DNA of 64,000 nucleotides from assembly GCA_050944475.1 (NCBI GenBank), contig JBMNRD010000003.1, positions 1 to 64,000 on the forward strand, in the 5' to 3' direction. The position numbers and the translations under genes were made by a program. Shown piece by piece: positions 17,415 through 27,524 of this stretch. The notes beneath the pieces are model-generated. The model was not told the origin of the DNA. It worked only from the letters and a program-made list of their open reading frames with translations, and did no database searches. This stretch comes from RGIG5612 sp050944475 (GTDB lineage: Bacteria > Bacillota > Clostridia > Lachnospirales > Lachnospiraceae). How positions within the stretch are numbered: position 1 is the first letter of the stretch; every line of letters starts with the position of its first letter.

Positions 17415-18455
17415 TCAGGACAGATATGTCATCTTCCCTTTCCCGCCGGCACATTCAATCCGGGCAAGGGCGCCCGTTATCATAATAAACTGCGGGCCTT
17501 TGTGTCCTATGTCCGCATCCGTGATAACCGGCACATTCAGGCAATCAAGCCTTTCGCGAATAACCTCTTCGTAGGTCGGAAGCGGGCTGCCGTCGTGGCT
17601 AAGTTCGCGATAAAACAAGGGTCTTCCGAAGACAATGCCCGAAACATGCTCAAACCATCCCATTTCCTTCATTTTCCACAGAGCTTCCATCATATGCTCG
17701 AAGTGCAAGTCAAAACTTTCAAAAAACCAAAGGATGCCGTCTTCCTTATATTTTTCGATGAATTCCCCTGTCCCGTCATACGGCGTTCCGGCAATGTTAA
17801 TAAGCACATCAAGACAGCCTCCTATCAGGCGGCCCTCCATGGATATGCCTCCGGCAGTATCTGCTTTGCAAACGGCTTTCCACTCCACCTTCCCGTCGGA
17901 TGCATAACCCTCAAGTCCTGTCAGACGCTCTCTGAAGCCGTCCTGAAAGGTATCAAATGAGGTCTGAGTCTTTGTGCCGCCCTCAAGGATTGACAACCCC
18001 GTTTCAACGGACCTGTCCCAGGGACGCATGCCGAAATCACCGAAATTGGCGCCATAGGCCGTTGCCACATCTGCCTTTGTCGTCAGATAATGTAATATTG
18101 ATGTGTTGTCGGAAAAGCCCTGAATCCATTTCGGATTTTCCCGAAAGGCGTCAATGTCTACAAACGGCAGCATTTCCGCAAGGAAATTCCCTCCCGCGGC
18201 GGAATATATTCCCTTGACCTGCGGGTCCGCTATCAACTCGTTTAACTGCCTTGCCTTCTCTTTGGCCGGACTGCTTCTCCCGAACCTGTCGTTCCCGGCG
18301 AAAACATTTTCCGTGAAGCGCACATGAAAACCTCTTTGCTCCAAAGCTTTTCGGGCGGAGTTGAATCTTTTTATCTCAAGCTCCTCCTCCATCCCCCGGC
18401 TCAACGCCGTAACTGCGATTGTATCGCCCTTCCTGAAGTATTCCGGAAATATCAT
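17415..18455 (-). CDS. S66-family serine carboxypeptidase (LD-carboxypeptidase / MccF-like)
   Basis: 346 residues. Family nucleophile Ser115 in GFSDNTS, with Glu246 (WFFESFD) and His318 (IGHKGP) completing the Ser-Glu-His triad. N-terminal KGDTIAVTALSRGM and the SAAGGNFL motif are typical. Members either trim L,D-linked tetrapeptides from murein recycling products or cleave peptidyl-nucleotide antibiotics such as microcin C. The length and motifs are closer to the MccF-like branch, but this is not decisive. GGGGGGAA precedes ATG 18455, 17 bases after addA. Confidence 0.9.
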   Translation of the reverse strand: MIFPEYFRKGDTIAVTALSRGMEEELEIKRFNSARKALEQRGFHVRFTENVFAGNDRFGRSSPAKEKARQLNELIADPQVKGIYSAAGGNFLAEMLPFVDIDAFRENPKWIQGFSDNTSILHYLTTKADVATAYGANFGDFGMRPWDRSVETGLSILEGGTKTQTSFDTFQDGFRERLTGLEGYASDGKVEWKAVCKADTAGGISMEGRLIGGCLDVLINIAGTPYDGTGEFIEKYKEDGILWFFESFDLHFEHMMEALWKMKEMGWFEHVSGIVFGRPLFYRELSHDGSPLPTYEEVIRERLDCLNVPVITDADIGHKGPQFIMITGALARIECAGGKGKMTYLS

Positions 18456-18472
18456 TTCGTTCCCCCCCGTAA

Positions 18473-21400
18473 CTATTCAATCCTCACCGTGCAGCCAAGC
18501 TCCACGGAATAAATCAATTTCTCCTTCACCGGCTTTTTCAAAGCCGTCTCAAGCACTCTTGCGTAAGCATTCAGCTGCCCCTCATATGTTTCAATGAAAT
18601 CGACAGGCTCTTTGCCCCGGTCCGTCTTGTAGTCCATCAGCACAATTCCGTCCTTTTCAATGAAATATGCATCAATGATCCCCTGAAGGAGCCTTTGCTC
18701 ACCCTCCACCGGCTCTCCCATAACAAACTGCTGCTCTCTTACAAGAGTTCCCGCGGCGGCGGCAGCCTGCATGCGTCTTCCGATGTCGCTTTTCAGGAAA
18801 GCCTCTATCTTGGGAATTTCCAAAGCCGCAACATATTCCTCCGGCAGAAGGCCTCTCTTCTTCAAGTCTTCTATTTCACGCTCAAGCCTTGAAACAAATG
18901 TCTCCTCTCCTCCGATATAATTTGAATAATTTATCAATTCAAAGAAGCGGTGGTAGGCATTCCCCCTTTCGGCGCCCCTAAGGCCCGTCTCATCCGCATT
19001 ATAGCGCAGCAGGTTTCTCATTCTTGCGGGCGCATCCTGCTCTTCTTCCTCAGCCTTTTTCTTGTGTTTTTCGAGCTGGGAAGCCGTTATCTTTACAACG
19101 GTTGCGGCGGCCTTCTCATGGGGATAGGGAAGGTCCATGAATGAATACGGCCCGTCACCGGTGCTTTCCGCACGGCTTTCATTCAGCATGGTTTCCAGCC
19201 GCTGCCGGAGTTTCATCAAGGCTCCTAACTCCATTACACTCGTTGCCTCTATCTCCGGCGGAATTAAAAACTTAACGGCAAATCCGCTCTCTTTCGGATA
19301 ATTCCGGGCAAACGGAAGCTTTTCAATTTCCTCGCGGGTGTAAGAGACGATTTCATATAATTCATTTGCGTCGGGATGGCGTATCAGGCTCCGTCCCATA
19401 AGCTTCAGGAAGCTGCTTTCGCTGATAATGTCGCGGGATTCCATTCCGACTTTGCCGGCGTAAAGGGAGCACCCCCACCTTCTGACCGCTTCCTTAAGCT
19501 GGTCGGCACCCGCCACAATCAGCTTTTCCTTGGCTCTGGTCAGGGCAACATACAACACTCTCAGCTCCTCCGCATAATCAGAGCGCCGCCGGCTCTCGAT
19601 AATTGTCTTCATGTGCAGGGTTTTTTTCCGGATTCTTTCGTCAATGTCCCTTTTTTCAAGGCCTATTCCCAGATGGCGATCCAGAATTATATTTTCACTT
19701 AATTCGGTAGTATTTCTTGCCTTCCCCGCCTTTGCAAGGATTACCACGGGAAACTCAAGACCCTTGGAACGATGTATGGTCATCATCCTGACCGCATCCG
19801 CTCCCTGCGTAAAGCCGCCTGCCTGTCCGTAATCTATATCCGCATCCCGAATCTGTTCAATAAACCTGACAAAATCAAAGAGTCCCGAATAGGAAGTCTC
19901 GGAAAACACCTCCGCCTTCGACTTCAGAAAATCTATGTTTGCCCGCCTGTTTTCGCCTCCGGGCATTGCACCCAGGATATTATACAGGCCGCTGTCCTCG
20001 ATAATGTACTCCATCAATTCGCATATTCCCATATAGGATGCCCTGCTGCGGTAATCTGCCAGTTTGTCCAGAAATGTCTTAATGCGATTGTCCTTATAGC
20101 CCGAGCAGGCCTTGTAAAGTGAAAACGGTCTTTGTTCGTAAGACAGTCTTATACGGGCCAAGGTATCCGCATCAATACCCACCAGCGGACTTGTCAGCAC
20201 AGCCCCGAAAGGAATATCCTGAAGCGGATTGTCAATAATCCGCAAAAGATTCATTATCAGCTTCACCTCAAAGGCCACAAAGAAACCCTTGCTTGACGCC
20301 CTGATGAACGGAATGTGCTCTGCCTCCAGCATTTCTTCAAGTTCGGGATTATCCGCAGTTCTGGAAAGAACGGCAATATCCCCGTATCTTACAGGTCGCA
20401 GGCCCTCTCCGCTTTCATCGGTAACACGGGCCGTTGCCACAAGCTTTCGTATCCGGGTCACTATCTCCCAAGCCTCCGCCCATTTGGCATCATCGCCCCT
20501 GCCGTCAATAAAAATCACCTCCGGCAGAAACTCGCCTTGCTCAGCCTCGGGAAATGTCCTTCCCCGCGCAAGCTCATTTCCGTCCATATAATCTATTCCT
20601 CCGAGAGCGGGAACCATTGTCTGGCGGAAAATGAGATTGACAAAGTCCACTATCTCCCCGCAGCTCCTGAAGTTGGAATTCAGCAATATGCGCACGCACT
20701 TGTCCTCACGCTCGGGGTAGGAATGATATTTTTCAAGAAACAGCTCCGGGCACGCTTTCCTGAAGCCGTAAATGCTTTGCTTTACGTCGCCAACCATGAA
20801 AACATTGGGCCTTCCGAAGCGCTCCGAGGACAAGGCGGCAATTATCTCCTCCTGAAGGTGGTTTGTGTCCTGATACTCGTCCACGATTATTTCCGTAAGT
20901 TCCTCCGCCATCCTGTCGGCGACAACACTATACCCCTCGCCGTCACGCAGTATTTCAAGGGCATAATGGGCAACATCGGAAAAATCCGCAACGTTTCTTT
21001 CCTTCTTGGCGGTCCGGAACAACTCGCCGAAGCGGATGGCAAGCCGGGCAATTTCTTCGGCCACATCCTTGCAGGCCGCCATATCCATATAAGCCTGCTC
21101 CAGGTCGTCCGTGAAGAAATCGTCTCTTAACCCGCTTAAGAGTGTTTTAATCTCGCTTCTTATCTTTAACGCGGCATTCTTGAGCCGGCTGTCAACCGAT
21201 AAATCGGATTTCTTTATAGCGGGACTCCTCTTCCAGTCCTGCAAAAAAGCCTCTATGCTCTCTCCGATATAATCAAATGTCCTGCCCTGAGCCCTGACAT
21301 CCTTGATAAAGTCTATAATCTCCTCAAAGGGTTCTTCGTACTTATCCGGTCCGGAATTCATTCGGGCAATTTCAAGTCCGAGCTCTGCCATTTCAAGCGC

Positions 21401-22090
21401 CTGCCCGAGCTCCTCCCTTGCATAGTCGGCCAAATCGTAAAGCCACGCATTCTGATCATCGCTGCACTCCTGTCCCATGCTCACTCCATGTGCATACGGG
21501 GCCACGCAGTCTCTGATCCATTTTTCCGGGTCCGGATAGCTCTGGGCGTAATCAAAGAGCTTTTCTATAATTTCCTCTAACCTGCTGTCGCTTTTATCTA
21601 TGTAGAAATTAACGAACATCAGGAAATCTTCCGTGGGCTCGCTATAGCACTCCTCAAGCAGGGACTCCATGACATCCTTTTTTATCAGGCGGATTTCGCT
21701 TTCATCGGCGATTCTGAAACCCGGGTCCACGTCCACCAGCTGGAAATTGTTTTTTACGATTTCCATGCACAGCGCATCAATTGTATAAATTCTGGCCATG
21801 GGCACCTTATACAACTGTCTGCGCAGATGCTCGTTGCCGGGATTTGTCTGAAGGGCCTTGCGGATTTTTTTATTTATCTTTTCCTTCATCTGAGCTGCTG
21901 CCGCTCTGGTAAATGTCATAATCAGCAGGCTGTCCATGTCGGCGGGCTTGTCGGGGTCGGTAAGCAGCCTCATTACCCGTTCCACAAGAACGGCGGTCTT
22001 TCCCGAGCCTGCCGCCGCGGATACCAGTATGTTGCGCCCCCTTTCGGTTATGGCCTGCAATTGTCCTTCCGTCCATCTTATTTCAGCCAT
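18473..22090 (-). CDS. addA: AddA helicase-nuclease subunit
   Basis: 1205 residues from ATG 22090 (MAEIRWTEGQLQAI). This start overlaps the addB stop by eight bases; the frame extends upstream inside addB without a sensible start. Walker A SAAAGSGKTAVLVERVM, helicase motif II EIIVDEYQDTNHLQE, motif IV-VI region VMMTIHRSKGLEFPVVI-like and ALTRAKEKLIVAGA identify a UvrD/Rep helicase. The C-terminal nuclease has GIIDAYFIEKDGIVLMDYKT with the D-x-K core. With AddB it resects double-strand breaks and recognises Chi for RecA loading. Confidence 0.96.
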   Translation of the reverse strand: MAEIRWTEGQLQAITERGRNILVSAAAGSGKTAVLVERVMRLLTDPDKPADMDSLLIMTFTRAAAAQMKEKINKKIRKALQTNPGNEHLRRQLYKVPMARIYTIDALCMEIVKNNFQLVDVDPGFRIADESEIRLIKKDVMESLLEECYSEPTEDFLMFVNFYIDKSDSRLEEIIEKLFDYAQSYPDPEKWIRDCVAPYAHGVSMGQECSDDQNAWLYDLADYAREELGQALEMAELGLEIARMNSGPDKYEEPFEEIIDFIKDVRAQGRTFDYIGESIEAFLQDWKRSPAIKKSDLSVDSRLKNAALKIRSEIKTLLSGLRDDFFTDDLEQAYMDMAACKDVAEEIARLAIRFGELFRTAKKERNVADFSDVAHYALEILRDGEGYSVVADRMAEELTEIIVDEYQDTNHLQEEIIAALSSERFGRPNVFMVGDVKQSIYGFRKACPELFLEKYHSYPEREDKCVRILLNSNFRSCGEIVDFVNLIFRQTMVPALGGIDYMDGNELARGRTFPEAEQGEFLPEVIFIDGRGDDAKWAEAWEIVTRIRKLVATARVTDESGEGLRPVRYGDIAVLSRTADNPELEEMLEAEHIPFIRASSKGFFVAFEVKLIMNLLRIIDNPLQDIPFGAVLTSPLVGIDADTLARIRLSYEQRPFSLYKACSGYKDNRIKTFLDKLADYRSRASYMGICELMEYIIEDSGLYNILGAMPGGENRRANIDFLKSKAEVFSETSYSGLFDFVRFIEQIRDADIDYGQAGGFTQGADAVRMMTIHRSKGLEFPVVILAKAGKARNTTELSENIILDRHLGIGLEKRDIDERIRKKTLHMKTIIESRRRSDYAEELRVLYVALTRAKEKLIVAGADQLKEAVRRWGCSLYAGKVGMESRDIISESSFLKLMGRSLIRHPDANELYEIVSYTREEIEKLPFARNYPKESGFAVKFLIPPEIEATSVMELGALMKLRQRLETMLNESRAESTGDGPYSFMDLPYPHEKAAATVVKITASQLEKHKKKAEEEEQDAPARMRNLLRYNADETGLRGAERGNAYHRFFELINYSNYIGGEETFVSRLEREIEDLKKRGLLPEEYVAALEIPKIEAFLKSDIGRRMQAAAAAGTLVREQQFVMGEPVEGEQRLLQGIIDAYFIEKDGIVLMDYKTDRGKEPVDFIETYEGQLNAYARVLETALKKPVKEKLIYSVELGCTVRIE

Positions 22091-25000
22091 ACAATTCAGC
22101 CTCCATCTGCGCTTTGTCCGTGTCCTCCATCCTGTAATCACAGCCGAATTTTCCCGGCTCGAATTTACACACGTCCGCAAAGTCGCAATACTTGCAGCCC
22201 TCGTAAGAGGAAAGCGAAATCGGGTTGATTGCTATATCTCCCTGCTTTATCCTCTCCCCGGCTTCATTTATCCGCCCTTTAACAAAATCGATGAGATTCA
22301 GGAAAGCGGCCTCCTCCCTTACATCACCCTTCAACTCGTCTCCGTCAATTGAGACGGGGATTATTTTGCTCTTGTGCTTATTTCCCTCCGCAAGATTGCC
22401 GTCAATTGCGCCGGCGACTCCCTCCTCCCGCGAGGTCAGGCCGCTCATCATGTTCTTTTCGGCTTCATCCTCATCAAAGATATATTTGTCGCTTATCAGG
22501 TAATAATACACTCCGCCGGGGCGAACATTCTTTTCCTTGTGCCCCTTTGCCACTTCCTTCATTGCGCTGTCCATGTAGGCCACTAACTGGAGCTGTATTC
22601 CGCTGTAAATATCCCCGGCGCTGAACTTCTTCTGTCCGGATTTGTAGTCGATTATCTTAACGAAAATGTCTCCGGCCTCATATATGTCCACACGGTCTAT
22701 GATGCCTGTGAAGGAAACTCCGCCTTCCAGTCGTTCCCGGAAGGGCATTTCGAACCTTGCCGGCTCAAATTCGCCCGCCTTTACATGTTCTCTGAGCACA
22801 TTCACGGTTTTGCGGGAAATTTCCACAATTCTCCCCTTGAAGAACTCGTTCCGGGCGCTGCTTTTCAGAACATCGCTCTCCATTTCCTCTATGGCCAGGT
22901 TTACGCTTTCCGTGATTATTCTGTTGCTGTCATCGTCGGAAATGTTTCTGAAAGTATATCCTTCCTCTTTAATACTTTCTGAATACCTGCTCAAAGCCTC
23001 ATGGTAAACGGTTCCCAAATCGGTTGCCTCCACCTTGTACTCCCTGCGCTGCTCAAGACCTATGCCGTAACTGAGGAAATGTCTGTAGGGACACTCGTAA
23101 AATGTCTCGAACCTGCTGACACTGCCCTTCAGCTCCCTCCCGTACAGGCCTGATGCCACCTCCTCATTAAGGGGTGCCTGCACATTTGAAAAACACGCTC
23201 CGGCTATGATACCCCGAACCGCTTCCGGATCCGCCGCGGCAAAATATCCCATCAGATATGTATCGATGCTGTCGTCCCTGCCCTCCGTGTATTCCCTGAT
23301 ATTATCGGCCAGGAGTCTTGCCGCCCTTGCCCGCCAAAGTCCTCTGCCGTTCCCTATTTCTTCTTTCTTTTGTAAATCACCTGCCAGTTCGTGAATTTCG
23401 TCGATTATGCCGGAAGGCAGCATCTCGGTCCCGTCCGGAGCGGCTTCCCCATAGGAGATGTACAAGGCTTCCTTGGGCTTGTTAAGCGCAAGGTGAATGT
23501 AAAACCGCTGTGTGTAAAGGTCCTCCAGCACCATGGGAGCTATTTCGAATTCCTTCCTCAGATGCTCCCTTTCCCTCTGGGTAAACAGTCCGGAGCTTTT
23601 CTTGGCGGCGGGAAGCTTTCCCTCATTTGCCCCGATGATAAACAAATGACTTATTTTATCCAGTCTGGTTCTGGTCATATCGCCTACGACAAGTGCATCT
23701 ATGGACGGCGGTATTATGCCGAGCCTCAACTCTCCGGTTCCGCTTTCAAGAAGCCGGGCAAACTCTGCAGCACTGACATCCTCGCCGCCCATCAGCAGCT
23801 CTATTTTTCCTAAAAGCTCCTCAATCTGTGCATAAATCTGCTCATATTGCTTGCAAAGTGACAGCTCTCCTCTTTCCTCAAACAGTGCCGCCATTTCCTC
23901 AAGGCGTTCCCTGACGCCGCAATCCTCCATCAGCTTTGTCAGCACCCGGCAGAAAATTGACGCTTTCCGGGTCTTCCCGCCAAGATTGTCGTAAAGATTT
24001 GTTATTACGGGAGCTACCCTCTTTCTGATTTCGTTTATTTCTTCAAGATTCCAGGCATCACCGCCGCCCCGCAGCTGCCTGTTGGCGGCAAAGTCCGATT
24101 CCCATCTTCTCCTGCCGCGAATATTGTATTCCAGGCAGTAGTTTTCCAAAAGCGCGGTTTCGTCCGGGTCTGTCCCTAAAAGTCCCGTCTTGAGAAAAGA
24201 AAAAACCGGTTCGTAACTTAAGCCCTTGGAAGCTATTTCCATGGCCGCCATCAGGAATCTGACAAGGAGATTTCCCGCAAGCTCCTCTTTATAGTCAATG
24301 AATGCGGAAATCCCCGCTAAGCGGAAGGTATTCCGGATCAACTTATGGTAACTCTCCAAATCCGAGCTGAGAATACCTATGTCGCGGAATCTCAATCCGT
24401 TTTTCCTGACAAGCCTCAGTACCCTTTCCGCCACATCCTCTGCCTCCCGGGCGGGATTTGGGCTGCTGCTTACATACAGGGTGCGCTTGCGGGCCGGAGC
24501 CTCCATGAACACGTCCTCCGCCACGGGAACCCCGTTATCCGCGGCAAGCTCTTTCAGCCGGAAATATGTTTCGTTGCTCAGAGCAAAAAGGTCATACTCC
24601 CGACAGTTCTTATTTATCCTGTCCTTCGGCAGGGTTATGCTGCAGGTTACGTTTGCGGCGCAAGTCAGCATTTTTCCGATAAGACGGTACTGTATCGGTG
24701 TAAAGCCGGTAAAGCCGTCCAGAAAAATATCGCAGTCCCTTATAAAATCGGAGCTGTCTATTTCCTGTGCAAATACATCCAGCACCTCCTCCGGGGTTGT
24801 ATACCTGCCGCGTATTTCCTCGTTGAATGTCCCGTAAATCAGCCGGATGTCCTCAATCTTGCTTCTCAGGGCCCCGTTGCCGGCATTCTCCGTCATCAGG
24901 AAAAGGGTGTTGTCATCCACTCCGTATTGCTTCAGCTCGGTAATCAGGGATTTCAGTTCCTCCAAAAAGCCCGGCATGCGGATTTTGCTTTTGTAAACCA

Positions 25001-25316
25001 CAAGCCGGGAGGCTGTCTTTTCCAGTACGCTGCGTAAAATCAGCGCTTTTCCCACATCGTCAATAAGTCCCGCCACGTCACGGCCCGCCTTTGCAAGGAC
25101 AACATGAGCAAGGCGGTCAAAGCTGACCACGTCAATGTTCATGCAGACATGGTCCGGATGCAGAGCCACCGCCCGCTTCTGTGTCTGGAGTGTATATTGC
25201 TCGGGCACTATGATTATGAATTTTTTGTCCGGCTGTCCTGTTGCCAGGCTGACCATCTCCCTGACTATCCCGCCGGAAAGGTCCGTGCCCGCGCTGCCTG
25301 CGATTATTTTCAGCAT
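22083..25316 (-). CDS. addB: AddB helicase-like nuclease subunit
   Basis: 1077 residues. An N-terminal P-loop-like region (IAGSAGTDLSGGIVREM) belongs to the inactivated helicase. The C-terminal nuclease has GIIDRVDIYEAGDIFVKIID and YKSG. Cys residues in FYECPYRHF and YEGCKYCDFADVCKFE supply the four ligands of the stabilising 4Fe-4S cluster. The start overlaps the dGTPase stop by seven bases (ATGCTGA), and the gene overlaps addA at its end. So dGTPase-addB-addA are one transcription unit for DNA repair and nucleotide supply. Confidence 0.96.
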   Translation of the reverse strand: MLKIIAGSAGTDLSGGIVREMVSLATGQPDKKFIIIVPEQYTLQTQKRAVALHPDHVCMNIDVVSFDRLAHVVLAKAGRDVAGLIDDVGKALILRSVLEKTASRLVVYKSKIRMPGFLEELKSLITELKQYGVDDNTLFLMTENAGNGALRSKIEDIRLIYGTFNEEIRGRYTTPEEVLDVFAQEIDSSDFIRDCDIFLDGFTGFTPIQYRLIGKMLTCAANVTCSITLPKDRINKNCREYDLFALSNETYFRLKELAADNGVPVAEDVFMEAPARKRTLYVSSSPNPAREAEDVAERVLRLVRKNGLRFRDIGILSSDLESYHKLIRNTFRLAGISAFIDYKEELAGNLLVRFLMAAMEIASKGLSYEPVFSFLKTGLLGTDPDETALLENYCLEYNIRGRRRWESDFAANRQLRGGGDAWNLEEINEIRKRVAPVITNLYDNLGGKTRKASIFCRVLTKLMEDCGVRERLEEMAALFEERGELSLCKQYEQIYAQIEELLGKIELLMGGEDVSAAEFARLLESGTGELRLGIIPPSIDALVVGDMTRTRLDKISHLFIIGANEGKLPAAKKSSGLFTQREREHLRKEFEIAPMVLEDLYTQRFYIHLALNKPKEALYISYGEAAPDGTEMLPSGIIDEIHELAGDLQKKEEIGNGRGLWRARAARLLADNIREYTEGRDDSIDTYLMGYFAAADPEAVRGIIAGACFSNVQAPLNEEVASGLYGRELKGSVSRFETFYECPYRHFLSYGIGLEQRREYKVEATDLGTVYHEALSRYSESIKEEGYTFRNISDDDSNRIITESVNLAIEEMESDVLKSSARNEFFKGRIVEISRKTVNVLREHVKAGEFEPARFEMPFRERLEGGVSFTGIIDRVDIYEAGDIFVKIIDYKSGQKKFSAGDIYSGIQLQLVAYMDSAMKEVAKGHKEKNVRPGGVYYYLISDKYIFDEDEAEKNMMSGLTSREEGVAGAIDGNLAEGNKHKSKIIPVSIDGDELKGDVREEAAFLNLIDFVKGRINEAGERIKQGDIAINPISLSSYEGCKYCDFADVCKFEPGKFGCDYRMEDTDKAQMEAELYG

Positions 25317-26509
25317 TCTATCTCCTCATGGACTTTCTGCGCATATATGTCCGTCATTCCCGCAATGTAATCGACGATTGCCTGAATATATTCCCTCTCC
25401 GTTTCCAGACTGCCGTATATTTTTTCGTTGATGCAATTGTCCATGCGGGGGTTGTCCGTATACTTAACCACCCAGCCGGCAAATTCCTGTACAAAACCGG
25501 GAAGATTCCTTTTCTCCCGCAGTCTGTTCAGTGTTCCCTTACCGTCATATAACTTGTAAAGCTCTGAAAAAATCCCGTTAAGCACATTTCGTGCCCAGTC
25601 CTCCTTCATTACCTCCGGATTGCGGTAAATATTGTCATAATTAAACCGCTTTATCGCGGTAATGCGCTCGAAGGCCTCCCGGCTGAAGCACAATCCGGTC
25701 TCCGGCGAGCTGTTTGCACACAAATCATTAATTGTATTATTTATTATAACCGTGGTGTTCACGGCCTCGTTCTTCGATGAGCGCCCTATTTGCGCTATTT
25801 CTTCCATCTGGCTGTCGCTCAGGTAACCAAGCCTTCTTGCGTCCTCAATATCGCGTCCGAGATAAGCAATTTTGTCGGCAAGCTTAACAAGGCAGCCCTC
25901 CCAAGTGCATGCCTCAACGGCCGCGGGGCCGGCAAAATCTTTCAAGTCGAAATAATCCTCCCTGGGCTTCAGATGATTGGTATCAACCTCCCCGCAATGG
26001 GAAATGATCCCGTCCCTTACGGCATAGGTCAGGTTCAGGTTGCGCAGCTTCATTTCATTGTCCTCAAGAAGCTCAACCTTGTCCACCATACGCAGACCGT
26101 TTTTTTCATGCCAGAAACTTTCGCCGAGATATTCCTGTGTTATTTCATTCAAAATCCTCTCTCCGAGATGTCCGAAGGGAGCGTGCCCCAGATCGTGAGC
26201 CATGGAAATTGCCTTGGTCAGTTCACTATTCAGCCCCAAGTAGCCGGCAATGGTGGAACTGACCGAGTCCACATGCAGAACATGCTCAATGCGGGTGCAG
26301 ACATGGTCATTGTCCCCCGCATTGAAGAAAACCTGTGTTTTATGCCTCAGCCTTCTGAAAGCCAGGCAATGAAGCACTCTGGTATAGTCCCTGCCGAACG
26401 GTGTCCTGATGTCACCCGTACGGCTGTAAATCCGGCTCTGTCTTGATATCAGCTGCTCCCAGGCGGGATGCCCCTCTCTTGCAGCCACATTTTCAAACGG
26501 CTTATTCAT
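25310..26509 (-). CDS. dGTP triphosphohydrolase-like HD-domain protein
   Basis: 399 residues. N-terminal GRDYTRVLHCLAFRRLRHKTQVF and HD motif RIEHVLHVDSVS ... MAHDLGHAPFGHLGE, with a second metal Asp in VKLADKIAYLGRDIEDA, match the dGTPase family that cleaves dNTPs to nucleoside and triphosphate. GGGAGGACTCAAATG supports the start. Translationally coupled to addB by a seven-base overlap. Confidence 0.93.
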   Translation of the reverse strand: MNKPFENVAAREGHPAWEQLISRQSRIYSRTGDIRTPFGRDYTRVLHCLAFRRLRHKTQVFFNAGDNDHVCTRIEHVLHVDSVSSTIAGYLGLNSELTKAISMAHDLGHAPFGHLGERILNEITQEYLGESFWHEKNGLRMVDKVELLEDNEMKLRNLNLTYAVRDGIISHCGEVDTNHLKPREDYFDLKDFAGPAAVEACTWEGCLVKLADKIAYLGRDIEDARRLGYLSDSQMEEIAQIGRSSKNEAVNTTVIINNTINDLCANSSPETGLCFSREAFERITAIKRFNYDNIYRNPEVMKEDWARNVLNGIFSELYKLYDGKGTLNRLREKRNLPGFVQEFAGWVVKYTDNPRMDNCINEKIYGSLETEREYIQAIVDYIAGMTDIYAQKVHEEIEC

Positions 26510-26531
26510 TTGAGTCCTCCCGACATCTGCC

Positions 26532-27488
26532 CTATATGTATCCCATGGATTTCAGCGCAAATACAAACAGCGCCATTGTCAGGGATGAAAGCAATGTTGT
26601 AAGCGCAATAGCGCTGGAGGAAATAATTCCCTCGTGCCCGTACTTCTTTGCCATGATAAAACTGACAGGTGTAGTGGGTCCGGCCAGCATTACCAATATT
26701 GACGCAAGCTCCTCTGCCCTGAAGCCCAGGCCGATTGCAACGGGCAGGAAAATAAGCGGCAGGAATATCAGTTTGATTGCCGAGGCCAGCCCGGACTTGC
26801 CGATCTTTCCGAACGCTTTCTTGAAATCAAAATCCGCGCCTATGCACATCAAGGCGAAAGGAGTACCTATCCGCCCCACGTAATTCAGGGACTTGTCAAT
26901 AAATTCCGGATAATCAATCCCGACAAGCGAGGATAAAAAGCCCGCAATGATGCCGATAATTATAGGATTTTTTACGATGCCCAAAAGGGTTGCCCTCAAA
27001 CGGCGGCTGCCCTGCAGCTCCTCTCTCCGGGGGGATTCCACCTGAAGCAGGATTACGGAGCATATATTGTATAAAGGCACGGAGCAGAGCATCATCATTC
27101 CCGCCATGGAAGTGTTGCCGTAAATATTCTGGATAAGAGCCATCCCGTTAATTGCCAGCGAGCAACGGAAAGATGCCTGGACAAATTCCCCCACGCTGGC
27201 CTTATCCCGTCTCATTACCAGCTTTGTAATTCCCCAGATTCCGAAGATGGATATCAAGGTTACCGCAATGCAGAATATCAGAAATTCGGGATGAAAGGTA
27301 TCCCTGAAATCCGCCATGGCCATGTCCACAAACAGCATGGCCGGTATGGTAACTTTGAAATTAAAATCGTTTGCAGTCTTAACAAATTGTTCGTCCACCA
27401 CCCTGGCTTTCCTGATAAGGAAGCCCAATGCCAAAAGCAGCAGCATGGGGACGGTGGCATTTAACGCAAAAAGCAGGTTTTTCAGCAT
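26532..27488 (-). CDS. AEC-family (auxin efflux carrier-type) membrane transporter
   Basis: 318 residues and about ten membrane helices in two halves. The first helix (ATVPMLLLLALGFLIRKAR) and the C-terminal FIMAKKYGHEGIISSSAIALTT are family features. Bacterial members move malonate, malate or other carboxylates or amino acids; the substrate here is unknown. GGAGAG precedes ATG 27488. It follows glnA by 36 bases in the same direction. Confidence 0.87.
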   Translation of the reverse strand: MLKNLLFALNATVPMLLLLALGFLIRKARVVDEQFVKTANDFNFKVTIPAMLFVDMAMADFRDTFHPEFLIFCIAVTLISIFGIWGITKLVMRRDKASVGEFVQASFRCSLAINGMALIQNIYGNTSMAGMMMLCSVPLYNICSVILLQVESPRREELQGSRRLRATLLGIVKNPIIIGIIAGFLSSLVGIDYPEFIDKSLNYVGRIGTPFALMCIGADFDFKKAFGKIGKSGLASAIKLIFLPLIFLPVAIGLGFRAEELASILVMLAGPTTPVSFIMAKKYGHEGIISSSAIALTTLLSSLTMALFVFALKSMGYI

Positions 27489-27524
27489 TTATTACTCTCC
27501 GACAGACAACCGCCCGCGTTTTCT